Assembly: GCA_964488865.1 (NCBI GenBank)
Contig: CAZAWR010000026.1
Span: 37,085 to 101,084 of the forward strand
DNA: 64,000 nt
Direction: 5' to 3'
Source: MWCO01 sp964488865
Lineage (GTDB): Bacteria > Myxococcota_A > Polyangia > Polyangiales > Polyangiaceae
Shown: one piece after another, positions 8,060 to 15,360 of the stretch
How positions within the stretch are numbered: the first letter of the stretch is position 1
How the letters are laid out: every line of letters starts with the position of its first letter
Notes under the pieces: model-generated
What the model was told of the DNA's origin: nothing
Seen by the model: only the letters and a program-made list of their open reading frames with translations
Database searches by the model: none
Program-made: the position numbers and the translations under genes

Positions 8060-8503
8060 TCAGCCGTAGGGGTACATCCCCTTCTTGATGCCTTCGAGCT
8101 TCTCGAGCAGAAGGTCGTGCTTCTCCTCGTCGAACAGCAGGTACTCAAGCAGATACTGCTGGACGACCATCTTCCGACCCTTCATCGAGTCGAGCGCCTT
8201 GCGCACGTTCGCCACCATGTGCTGTTCGGTCTTGATGTGCTCTTCGACGATGTCCCACACCTTCGCGAGGTCGTCCGGAGACAGAGCATGGGCGCCCTTC
8301 TCGATCGAATCGACCACCATCTGCTGGACCTTTGCATGACGGAGCGAGTCCGCATGGATCACGTCCGCCACCAGCTTGATGAGCTCATGGTTGGTCGCCT
8401 TGCCGAGCTTCTCCATCTGGTTGGCCGAGGTCCCCTCCGCCTTCTGCCAGTTCTTCAGCTCCGCTACCAAGCTCTCCTGCAGTTCCTTCGTCGAGACGTT
8501 CAT
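8060..8503 (-). CDS. Ferritin-like domain protein
   Basis: 147-residue all-helical protein. Conserved acidic and His residues occur in helices (SLVAELKNWQKAEG, DSLRHAKVQQ, HIKTEQHMV, DEEKHDLLL), consistent with a ferritin-like bundle, but the metal ligand pattern is less regular than in the neighbouring rubrerythrin-like protein. The start is ATG at 8503, preceded by GGAGGAAG; an upstream in-frame TTG is less likely. About 208 bp separate it from the next minus-strand gene upstream, so it has its own promoter. Function beyond metal or oxidant handling cannot be stated. Confidence 0.7.
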   Translation of the reverse strand: MNVSTKELQESLVAELKNWQKAEGTSANQMEKLGKATNHELIKLVADVIHADSLRHAKVQQMVVDSIEKGAHALSPDDLAKVWDIVEEHIKTEQHMVANVRKALDSMKGRKMVVQQYLLEYLLFDEEKHDLLLEKLEGIKKGMYPYG

Positions 8504-8711
8504 GGCTTCCTCCAATGGATGGTCCAGGTCTGAAACACGTTGTCAGATCCGTTACGAGCGGGAAACGTGCTCCTCCCGAATGGTCAGCGGTTGGATGCCG
8601 ACAGCACGCCGTCCGTTTCCCCGCTTTCGACCGGCTCGCCCGATTTCCGGGCCCACCGAGGAAAGCGGCCGGAATTCTACCCCGACCCGCTTTGATGGGG
8701 AATGGGCAACC

Positions 8712-9491
8712 CTACTTCACGTCGACGTCGATCGACATCGGCTTGCCTCCGCGCACCACGGATAGGGTCAGGTGGTCGGCGGTCCTGAGCTTCGCGTAAG
8801 CCGTCAAGGCACCTTCCGGGTCCGCGATGTTGAACCCGTTGATGGAATGGAGCTCGTCGCCATCTCGCAAGCCGAGAGAGTGCAGCAGGCTTCCGTCCCG
8901 CACACCGCGCAGGCCGACGGCCACGGTCTTGCCTCCTTCGGTCTTCGGAACCACCTGCACCCCGCGAAGCAAGGTGGCGCGCTGCTCGACGATCCCGTCG
9001 ACTACGGATCGGTCCACCTCGAACCGGTTGTCTCCGGTGGCGCGGATCGAGGACGCAATGTCGGACGGCACGCGCGCGGCCTTCTCAGGCGTCCGCGGCA
9101 TAGGAGTCGTAGCAGCGAGTGTGGCGTCGGTAGGCTGCGTGACAGGAAGGGTCCGGGTAATTTGGCACCATCCGGTGGCGGCTCGGAGCCAGACGCGGTC
9201 CTGGCCGATGTGACCGACCGATCCGCCAGAGAACCGGTCGCCGACGCGTACGAACGCCTGCCATCGGGCGTCGTCGCCCCCGGGGACGCTAAGCACGGCG
9301 AGAGAATCCCGCCCCTGGGTGGACACGATGGCAATCACGCGCGACGGCACCGGACAACGTGGCAAGGAGAGCGCATCGACGCGGGGGGACGAGGTGGGGG
9401 GCTCGGCTGCCGCGGGTGCCGAGATTCCTGCAAGGAGGACCGCGGCCGAGCCGAGGGAAGCCACGATGCGAGAGAAGAGGCTGGCGTGCAT
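8712..9491 (-). CDS. GspC-like protein with HR region and PDZ domain
   Basis: 259-residue exported protein resembling type II secretion GspC. After an N-terminal hydrophobic segment (SLGSAAVLLAGISAPAAA) comes an HR-like region (VSTQGRDSLAVLSV, FVRVGDRFSGGSVGHI, DRVWLRAATGWCQI). The C-terminal PDZ domain has LLHSLGLRDGDELHSINGF and PEGALTAYAKL, the GspC pattern. ATG at 9491 is chosen because it starts the hydrophobic segment; the longer frame upstream has no protein-like sequence. No other secretion genes are nearby, so it may be an orphan GspC, common in myxobacteria. Divergent from the isochorismatase-like gene. Confidence 0.72.
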   Translation of the reverse strand: MHASLFSRIVASLGSAAVLLAGISAPAAAEPPTSSPRVDALSLPRCPVPSRVIAIVSTQGRDSLAVLSVPGGDDARWQAFVRVGDRFSGGSVGHIGQDRVWLRAATGWCQITRTLPVTQPTDATLAATTPMPRTPEKAARVPSDIASSIRATGDNRFEVDRSVVDGIVEQRATLLRGVQVVPKTEGGKTVAVGLRGVRDGSLLHSLGLRDGDELHSINGFNIADPEGALTAYAKLRTADHLTLSVVRGGKPMSIDVDVK

Positions 9492-9640
9492 GCCCGCGAG
9501 AGGAGCAACCGGTGTGCCAGAGGTGCCAGGTGCCAAGCCCGTCACCAACCTCGCGCGATGCGGCCCGAGACGAGGGCAGAGGTCGATTCCATGGCGATGG
9601 CTGACAGACCCATGGACCAACCCGAGAGCCGGTTGCACGA

Positions 9641-10309
9641 ATGGGCGAACTCGACTACGAGCAGGCCACGCCGGGTGCCCCGTTGACACAAGCCGAAGCC
9701 CATCCGTTCGCTCGTCACAGCGACCCGTCGGCTCTGCATCGGGCCCTGCACCGCTCTGCTCTGCTGGTGATCGACCTGCAGCGGGCTTTCACCGACCCCG
9801 AGCAGCCACCCTTCGTGCGAGACGCCCCCGCTGCCGTGGTCCAGGCCGGCCGCTTGGTCGACGCGTTTCGAAGAGCAGCCCGCCCGATCGTCTTCACCCG
9901 GCACGCCCACACAACACCTCCTTGCGGGCCCGGCATGGGCAGATGGTGGTCCACCTTCGTGCTCGAAGGCTCCGATGCCTCCCTGCTCGACCCCGCCCTC
10001 GTTCCCCTCGAAAAGGACCTCGTCCTTCGCAAAGAGCACTACTCCGCCTTTCGCATGACCGACCTCGACCCATGGCTGCGACAGCACGCCGTCGAGACCG
10101 TGGTGATCGCCGGCACCATGACCCACATTTGCGTGGACACCTCGGCGCGCGACGCCTTCATGCATGGCTTCGACGTGGTCGTGGTGCACGATGCGTGTGC
10201 GTCCCGTCCCGCGGCCTTGCACAGGTCCTCGCTCCACGCGTTGAGCCACGCGTTCGCACGGTTGGCGACAACGGACGACGTGGTCAAGATGCTCGGAGCG
10301 ATGGCATGA
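9641..10309 (+). CDS. Isochorismatase-like cysteine hydrolase
   Basis: 222-residue member of the isochorismatase/nicotinamidase superfamily. The catalytic triad pattern is complete: Asp in LLVIDLQRAF, Lys in LRKEHYSAF, and Cys in THICVDTSARDAF, followed by the usual DACAS strand. About 40 extra residues precede the core. Substrate could be an amide such as nicotinamide, an N-carbamoyl compound or isochorismate; sequence alone cannot tell. It shares its last four bases (ATGA) with the next gene, so it is translationally coupled to the FAD oxidoreductase. Confidence 0.85.
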   Translation: MGELDYEQATPGAPLTQAEAHPFARHSDPSALHRALHRSALLVIDLQRAFTDPEQPPFVRDAPAAVVQAGRLVDAFRRAARPIVFTRHAHTTPPCGPGMGRWWSTFVLEGSDASLLDPALVPLEKDLVLRKEHYSAFRMTDLDPWLRQHAVETVVIAGTMTHICVDTSARDAFMHGFDVVVVHDACASRPAALHRSSLHALSHAFARLATTDDVVKMLGAMA

Positions 10310-11184
10310 GCTGGCGACTCGGCGTCATCGGGGCCGGACCCGCGGGCATCGGCGCTGCTACGGAGGCCGCACGCCAGGGGTTCAGACCGCTGGTGCTGGA
10401 CCGAAGCGGGCGCGCGGGTGGCACTATCCGAATCGCCCACGAGGTGCGCAACCTCCCGTTCGTTCCGGATCGCGTCGAAGGACCCGTCGTCGCAGATCAT
10501 CTCGAGGATTTCCTTCGCCGGTGGGACGTCATGGTTCGGCCCGGTCGTGTGACGCGCGTGGCGCCGATCGGTGACTCGATCGAGATCGCGACCAGCGACG
10601 GGACGTGTCACGTTGTGGAGGCGCTGGTCGTGGCGGTGGGTACGCAGGCATTGGTTCCGCAGATCGACGGGCTGTCTTCGGGTTTGGAAGACCCAGGGGT
10701 CGACGTATTGTTCCCCGACGCCGTGAGCGCATGCTCTCTCGCGATCCCCGATCGCGCGGCGGTCATCGGCGGATCGGACGTGGCGATGGACCAGGCGCGA
10801 TGGCTGCGAGCCAAGGGCGTGGGCGTCGAGGTGCTGAGTCGAGGCGCGACGCGCGCCCCGCAGTGGCTCGTACGGGCAGCGTGCGAGGAAGGGGTCGTCG
10901 TGCGCGAGAATGCGAAGGTGGTTCGGGGCACCCTGCACGCGGGAGGGCTGCGGCTGATGGTTCGGCAGGGCGAAGAGGAATCGGTCGTACGAGTGAGGGC
11001 CGTGGTGGCCGCGATCGGGCGGAAGCCGGTGATGGTCGAGGGGTTAGGCGAGGTGCTGGCCGCACGACCCGAGCGAGTCCGTGTGGTGGGTGATGCGACG
11101 GGACGTCGTGCGCGGCATGTGATGGCGGCGCTGGGCGATGGGTGTGTGGCAGCGGTGGAGCTGCTGGCAAGAGGAGCCGGATGA
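10306..11184 (+). CDS. Thioredoxin-reductase-like FAD/NAD(P) oxidoreductase
   Basis: 292-residue pyridine nucleotide-disulfide family oxidoreductase. The N-terminal FAD-binding VIGAGPAGIGAATEA, the second nucleotide-binding segment AAVIGGSDVAMDQARWL and the C-terminal VRVVGDATGRRARHVM are visible. The redox CxxC of thioredoxin reductase is absent: the equivalent central region (AVSACSLAIPD) has one Cys only. It therefore probably delivers electrons or oxidises a small substrate rather than reducing thioredoxin. ATG at 10306 overlaps the upstream stop; its own stop overlaps the ATG of the radical SAM gene. Confidence 0.83.
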   Translation: MSWRLGVIGAGPAGIGAATEAARQGFRPLVLDRSGRAGGTIRIAHEVRNLPFVPDRVEGPVVADHLEDFLRRWDVMVRPGRVTRVAPIGDSIEIATSDGTCHVVEALVVAVGTQALVPQIDGLSSGLEDPGVDVLFPDAVSACSLAIPDRAAVIGGSDVAMDQARWLRAKGVGVEVLSRGATRAPQWLVRAACEEGVVVRENAKVVRGTLHAGGLRLMVRQGEEESVVRVRAVVAAIGRKPVMVEGLGEVLAARPERVRVVGDATGRRARHVMAALGDGCVAAVELLARGAG

Positions 11185-12149
11185 TGGTGCGAGATCGAAT
11201 AGCGGGGATGCAGGTTCTGGCGGTGACGGGTCGCGCGGATCTAGCGCAGATCTACCTCGTGCGGTTTCGCGACGATGATCGGGCGACGGTCGAGTGCGTT
11301 GGGGCCGTGGATCCAGCGCTTCCGAGGTCGGAGAAGCTGGTGGTGGTCGTGTCGACGCAGCTGGGCTGCGCGGTGGGATGCCCGATGTGCGATGCGGGGA
11401 CGAGCTTTGACGGCAACCTGACGGCGTCGGAGATTTTTTCGCAGATCGAGCTGGTGCTCTCGGACTGGGCGGGACCGGAGGCATTGGGTTGCGCGAAGCT
11501 CAAGGTACAGTTCGCGCGAATGGGAGAGCCGGCGCTCAACCCTGCCGTGCTGGACGTTCTGGATCGGCTGCCGCAGGTGGTTGTGGCTCCCGGGTTAATG
11601 CCCTGCCTCGCCACGACGGCACCGCGCAGCGCGCGCGCGTGGTTCGAGCGGATGCACGAGCTACGGGACCGCCACTACGGCGGTGGGCATTTCCAGCTTC
11701 AGATCTCGGTGCAATCGACCGACGAGGTGGTCCGCGACGGGATGGTCCCGATCCCGAAGTGGAGCTTGGGGGAGATCGCTTCGTTCTCTCGTGACTTCGT
11801 ACGGGACGAGGACCGCAAGGTGACGTTGAACTTCGCGATGGCCGAGGGGGTTCCGATTTCGGCGCGGGTGATGGCGGAGGTGTTCGACCCGTCGAAGGTG
11901 CTGGTGAAGCTGACGCCGCTGAATCCGACGGACCGGGCGGTGGCGTCGGGGCTGCGGTCGACCTTCGAGCCGGGGCAGGAGGAGCGGGTTGCTCCGCTGG
12001 TTTCGGCCCTGCATGCGGAGGGGTTCGACTGCATCGTGAGCGTGGGGCTGCCGGAGGAGACGGAGCTGCGCAGCAGCTGCGGCCAGCTGGTTCATGCCCA
12101 CCGCAAGGAAGCCTCGGACCGCGTGAACCCGCTGGAAATGTCTGATTGA
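11181..12149 (+). CDS. RlmN/Cfr-like radical SAM protein
   Basis: 322-residue radical SAM enzyme related to the RNA methyltransferases RlmN and Cfr. The cluster motif C-x3-C-x2-C is at residues 63, 67 and 70 (STQLGCAVGCPMCDAG). Near the C-terminus SSCGQL (Cys ~300) matches the methyl-carrying cysteine motif of RlmN/Cfr. It is shorter than RlmN and the N-terminal accessory domain is reduced, so the target may not be A2503. ATG at 11181 overlaps the preceding stop (ATGA). Coupled to an FAD oxidoreductase that could serve as reductant (inference). Confidence 0.8.
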   Translation: MMVRDRIAGMQVLAVTGRADLAQIYLVRFRDDDRATVECVGAVDPALPRSEKLVVVVSTQLGCAVGCPMCDAGTSFDGNLTASEIFSQIELVLSDWAGPEALGCAKLKVQFARMGEPALNPAVLDVLDRLPQVVVAPGLMPCLATTAPRSARAWFERMHELRDRHYGGGHFQLQISVQSTDEVVRDGMVPIPKWSLGEIASFSRDFVRDEDRKVTLNFAMAEGVPISARVMAEVFDPSKVLVKLTPLNPTDRAVASGLRSTFEPGQEERVAPLVSALHAEGFDCIVSVGLPEETELRSSCGQLVHAHRKEASDRVNPLEMSD

Positions 12150-12176
12150 TCGCGCACGTGTGTTAGCGCTCAGCGT

Positions 12177-13658
12177 GTGAAATCGACCCAAGAGCCCTCG
12201 GACGAGCAGCGCGGCAAGCGTGGCCTGTCCAGTCCGCACGTGTGGGTCTCCACGACGTACTTCGGGGAAGGGTTCCCCTACAGCATCGTCAACAACCTCG
12301 CGGAAATCCTGTTCAAGGAGATGGGCGCCAGCCTGCAGGCCATCGGCCTGACGGCGCTGTTTCACCTCCCGTGGAACCTCAAATTCCTGTGGGGGCCGTT
12401 CCTTGATCACTACGAGACCAAGCGGCGCTGGCTCATCGGCGTCGAGGTTGCCCTGACCGCGATGCTCGTGGTGCTCGCCTTCCTCGCGAGCGGAAAGCAG
12501 CTTCTCGGAGCGATCGCAGCGAGCTTTCTCGTGCTGGCGTTCCTGTCGGCCACGCATGACATCGCGATCGACGGCTTCTACCTCGAGGGGCTCGACGACA
12601 AGGGGCAGTCGAAGTTCGTGGGCTACCGGGCGATGGCGTACAAGGTCTCGAGCTTGGTGGTGCGAGGCCCGCTGATCATCGTCATCGGCTGGGTGGGGTG
12701 GACCGGAGGGTTGCTGGCCACCGCAGCGATCATGCTCGCGATGACCGCGCTGCATTGGGGCATCCTCCCCAAGGTCGAGCGACGCAAACAACCGTTTCGC
12801 GCCCTGATTCGCGAGGTTCTCCGTCCGCGGGTGTTGATGGCGGGGGCTGTGGTCGCGGGCGCGGTGGTAGCGCAAAGGCAGTGGAGAGTCCTTGATCCGA
12901 TCGTGGGCCTGGTGAGGGGCACCGTCGAAGGAGCCCCCCTGATCGGTCGCATTTCGCTTCCGGGGTGGATTGCGCTCGCGTTGCTGGCTTCCCTGCTGGT
13001 GGTCCTCGCCTTTCTGGGTCCGATCAAGCGGCGCGTGGCGGCTTCCAACTCGTACTACGGCGCCGCTTTCGTCGACTTCCTCGCGCGACCCAAGGTCGGG
13101 CTGGTGCTCGCCTTCGTCGTGCTCTTTCGCACCGGCGAGTCGTTTCTGCAAAAGATGAAGTGGCCGTTCTTGCGCGACGACCTGGGAATGTCGCTCGACG
13201 AGTATGGGTTCGCGAACGGCACGCTCGGGGTGATCGCGTCCTTCGTAGGGACCTTCCTCGGGGGGTGGCTGATCTCGCGGCACGGGTTGAAGCGGTGGAT
13301 CTGGCCCTTCGTGCTGGCGCAGAACACGCTGAATCTGCTGTATGCGCTGCTGGCGTGGGTCGGAACGACAGGTGGGGTCGGCCTCGGCATCATCACCTTG
13401 GTGATCACGGCGGAACACTTCGGGGAAGGCCTCGGCACCGCGGTGTTCATGGTGTACCTGATGCGAAGCTGCGACCCGGCTCACAAGGCCGCGCACATGG
13501 CCATCCTCACGGCGCTCATGAGCGTGAGCTTCACCGTCGCCGGCGTGGCGAGCGGGTTCCTCGCAGGGTGGCTGGGGTTCTCGACCTACTTCGCGTTCAC
13601 GTTCCTCGCCGCCGTGCCGGGTATGGTGTTGATTCTCTTCATCCCGAACAAGCACTGA
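12177..13658 (+). CDS. AmpG-like MFS transporter
   Basis: 493-residue polytopic inner-membrane protein with about 12 to 14 predicted helices. The start region YFGEGFPYSIVNNLAEILFKE and the loop SATHDIAIDGFYLEG resemble AmpG muropeptide permeases and the acetyl-CoA transporter-like branch, which share a D-x-A-x-D pattern. It probably imports a cell-wall fragment or similar solute by proton symport; substrate unproven. The start is GTG at 12177, 27 bases after the radical SAM gene, without a strong ribosome-binding site. Confidence 0.75.
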   Translation: MKSTQEPSDEQRGKRGLSSPHVWVSTTYFGEGFPYSIVNNLAEILFKEMGASLQAIGLTALFHLPWNLKFLWGPFLDHYETKRRWLIGVEVALTAMLVVLAFLASGKQLLGAIAASFLVLAFLSATHDIAIDGFYLEGLDDKGQSKFVGYRAMAYKVSSLVVRGPLIIVIGWVGWTGGLLATAAIMLAMTALHWGILPKVERRKQPFRALIREVLRPRVLMAGAVVAGAVVAQRQWRVLDPIVGLVRGTVEGAPLIGRISLPGWIALALLASLLVVLAFLGPIKRRVAASNSYYGAAFVDFLARPKVGLVLAFVVLFRTGESFLQKMKWPFLRDDLGMSLDEYGFANGTLGVIASFVGTFLGGWLISRHGLKRWIWPFVLAQNTLNLLYALLAWVGTTGGVGLGIITLVITAEHFGEGLGTAVFMVYLMRSCDPAHKAAHMAILTALMSVSFTVAGVASGFLAGWLGFSTYFAFTFLAAVPGMVLILFIPNKH

Positions 13659-13659
13659 G

Positions 13660-13777
13660 CGGCGAGCTAGGAACCTTGAGCGGCAGGCTTGGCGCGAGCG
13701 TCGATCAGGGCCCCCGCCATCTCGTGCAGGAACGCGGACTCCACCCGGAACGCTTCCGAGGCCGCGATCGAACGCAA
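13660..13777 (-). pseudogene. Truncated duplicate of the 3' end of the 14627-15313 gene
   Basis: This stretch is ~90% identical to 14620-14739 at a constant offset of 960 bp, with about ten substitutions and one 2-bp deletion near its inner end. On the minus strand it encodes the C-terminal SEAFRVESAFLHEMAGAL and its stop (TAG here, TAA in the intact gene). The body of the gene is missing; upstream the frame runs into unrelated sequence. Its position between the permease stop and the PAS gene suggests that the PAS cassette arrived with, or caused, a duplication of the neighbouring gene end. Confidence 0.8.
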
Positions 13778-13828
13778 AGTGGTTCCGTCGTCCATGCGTT
13801 CGCGCTTGGCTCGCGGTGCGAGTCCAGA

Positions 13829-13869
13829 CTTGTCCTGACTTGCGAAAGAGGTTCGGTTTTCCTATCGGC
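13829..13869. repeat. Dispersed element, copy 1
   Basis: 41 bp matching 19269-19309 at 33 positions; the core TGACTTGCGAAAG is identical. It lies in the 190-bp leader region before the PAS gene. The other copy lies in a remnant-rich region 5.4 kb away. It could be a shared promoter or the end of a degenerate mobile unit; with two copies neither can be decided. Confidence 0.45.
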
Positions 13870-13978
13870 TAGCGGCTGCAGAGCTTTTCCCGTGGTTGAC
13901 GGTGAGCGAGCGGGTGTCACACTGTTGGGTCGGTCGTGGTTGTCGTTCCTGTTCCCCTACCTGTCGATGGATGATTGC

Positions 13979-14569
13979 ATGGCCAATACTGCCGCCCCTG
14001 ACGGTCTCACCGGTCCCGAGTATCAGACCCTCGTCGAACAGTCTCCGATCCTCATCTGGCGGTCGGGCACCGACATGCTCTGCAACCACTTCAATGAACG
14101 TTGGCTCGCTTTCACAGGCCGTGCCATGGAGCAGGAGATCGGAAACGGATGGGCGGAGGGCGTCCATCCCGACGACTTCGATCGGTGCCTGCAGATCTAC
14201 GCCAGCCATTTCGAACGTGAGGAGAGCTTCGAGATGGAATACCGGCTGAGACGACATGACGGTGAGTACCGCTGGCTCTTCGACCGCGGGGCGCCGTTCT
14301 ACGTTGACGGAGTGTTCGCCGGGTTCATCGGGAGTTGTGTCGACGTTCACGCGCGCGTCGAGGCCGAGGCGGCACTCGCGCTACATCGGACGGCGGAGAT
14401 GGATCGACTCCAGCGCCTGCTCCCCGTGTGCGCGTGGTGTGGAAACATCCGCGACGGTCAAGGCTACTGGAAGAGCGTGACCGAGTACCTCAATGAGCAG
14501 GGGTTCGGTCCCCCCACGCACGGCATCTGCATGCGATGCGAGACAGAGGTCAACGAGAAGATTGGGTAG
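13979..14569 (+). CDS. Single PAS-domain protein with C-terminal Cys motif
   Basis: 196-residue cytoplasmic sensor-type protein. A PAS domain occupies residues ~15-130: LVEQSPILIWRSG, GVHPDDFDRCL, EYRLRRHDGEYRWLFD and GSCVDVHARVEAE are the usual PAS/PAC landmarks. The C-terminus has CAWCGNIRDGQGYWKSVTEYL and HGICMRC, a CxxC...CxxC module often found after PAS domains in sensor kinases and response regulators, possibly metal-binding. No kinase or output domain follows, so it may signal through a partner. ATG at 13967 (adding MDDC) is an alternative start. The locus is flanked by a direct duplication. Confidence 0.85.
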   Translation: MANTAAPDGLTGPEYQTLVEQSPILIWRSGTDMLCNHFNERWLAFTGRAMEQEIGNGWAEGVHPDDFDRCLQIYASHFEREESFEMEYRLRRHDGEYRWLFDRGAPFYVDGVFAGFIGSCVDVHARVEAEAALALHRTAEMDRLQRLLPVCAWCGNIRDGQGYWKSVTEYLNEQGFGPPTHGICMRCETEVNEKIG

Positions 14570-14619
14570 TGGCTTCGGAGCGTTGGTCCTCAAGATGATG
14601 AGGGTCTTCACAACGCGCG

Positions 14620-14739
14620 CGGCGAGTTAGGAACCCTGAGTGGCAGGCTTGGCGCGAGCGTCGATCAAGGCCCCCGCCATCTCGTGCAGGAACGCGGACT
14701 CCACCCGGAAAGCTTCCGAGCTCGCGATCTCGAACGCGA
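14620..14739. repeat. Direct repeat, copy B (3' end of the 14627-15313 gene)
   Basis: Counterpart of 13660-13777, here forming the intact 3' end of the minus-strand gene. The two copies are in the same orientation and flank the PAS gene, so recombination between them would excise ~960 bp including that gene. Confidence 0.8.
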
Positions 14740-15313
14740 AGGGCGGCGAGGTCAGCGCACGACCCGTCGCCATGTGGCTGGACGGCAAGATGGAGAAGGC
14801 GTGGCAGGCGAGAAGCATCTCCGCTCCGGTCGTGCCCGCGACGGGTATTCCTGTGAGGGAATACAGGGGGCCCCGAACCCGTACGGACGATTGGATCGCT
14901 TCGATTTCTCCTCGCAGCCGCAGCAACCGGACCGCTTCGTCGATGGTGCTGGGACGAAGGAACGGGTGACGTCCATCGAACAGGGCCACGTGGGTCGACA
15001 GCAGCGCATCCGGACCTCCGGTCCGCAGGGATCGGTCCGGCGGCGCGGCGAGCAACCGGATCCCGGGACGCGACGCGCTCTCGAACCGCTCCACCAGCGT
15101 CGCGTCGTCGAACCACACCGCCCGCTGCGTGGCCTCACAGACTCGCTCCAGACACGAGAGCATGCGATCGAACAGACAGGTGGATCCCAGCGGCTGCAGC
15201 AGGCCCGGCCCGGGACGTTCCTGCTCGAGCCCTGACACCACGAACACCACGGACACCGTCCGGTCCTGGGGCGGCGACGAATCGCGGATCACGAAGGGTT
15301 TGACATCGGTCAT
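14627..15313 (-). CDS. Hypothetical protein, weakly nucleotidyltransferase-like
   Basis: 228 residues, no signal peptide or membrane segment. The first half (GLLQPLGSTCLFDRMLSCL, AVWFDDATLVERF, HPFLRPSTIDEAVRLL) is laid out like acylneuraminate/KDO cytidylyltransferases, where a P-L-G strand is followed by a partner strand and an S/P-FL-R-x-x-x-I-D-x-A helix. The nucleotide-binding N-terminal R-x-G-S-K-x-x-x-x-K loop is not recognisable, so it is probably degenerate or a distant relative. Its 3' end exists as a second truncated copy at 13660. Lies 47 bp downstream of the transglutaminase gene on the same strand. Confidence 0.55.
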   Translation of the reverse strand: MTDVKPFVIRDSSPPQDRTVSVVFVVSGLEQERPGPGLLQPLGSTCLFDRMLSCLERVCEATQRAVWFDDATLVERFESASRPGIRLLAAPPDRSLRTGGPDALLSTHVALFDGRHPFLRPSTIDEAVRLLRLRGEIEAIQSSVRVRGPLYSLTGIPVAGTTGAEMLLACHAFSILPSSHMATGRALTSPPFAFEIASSEAFRVESAFLHEMAGALIDARAKPATQGS

Positions 15314-15360
15314 GACGGGACTCCCATCCGGAGAGGCTCAGCGCGAGGTGCAAGCGGGCA

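Noticed and set aside
9319..10305. N-terminal 330-codon extension of the FAD oxidoreductase frame
   Set aside because: It overlaps the isochorismatase gene and is Arg/Pro-rich; the FAD-binding motif starts right after ATG 10306, which overlaps the upstream stop.
11661..13655. Long minus-strand frame of 664 codons
   Set aside because: Antisense to the AmpG-like permease and the radical SAM gene; dominated by Arg, Pro, His, Gln and without domain landmarks.
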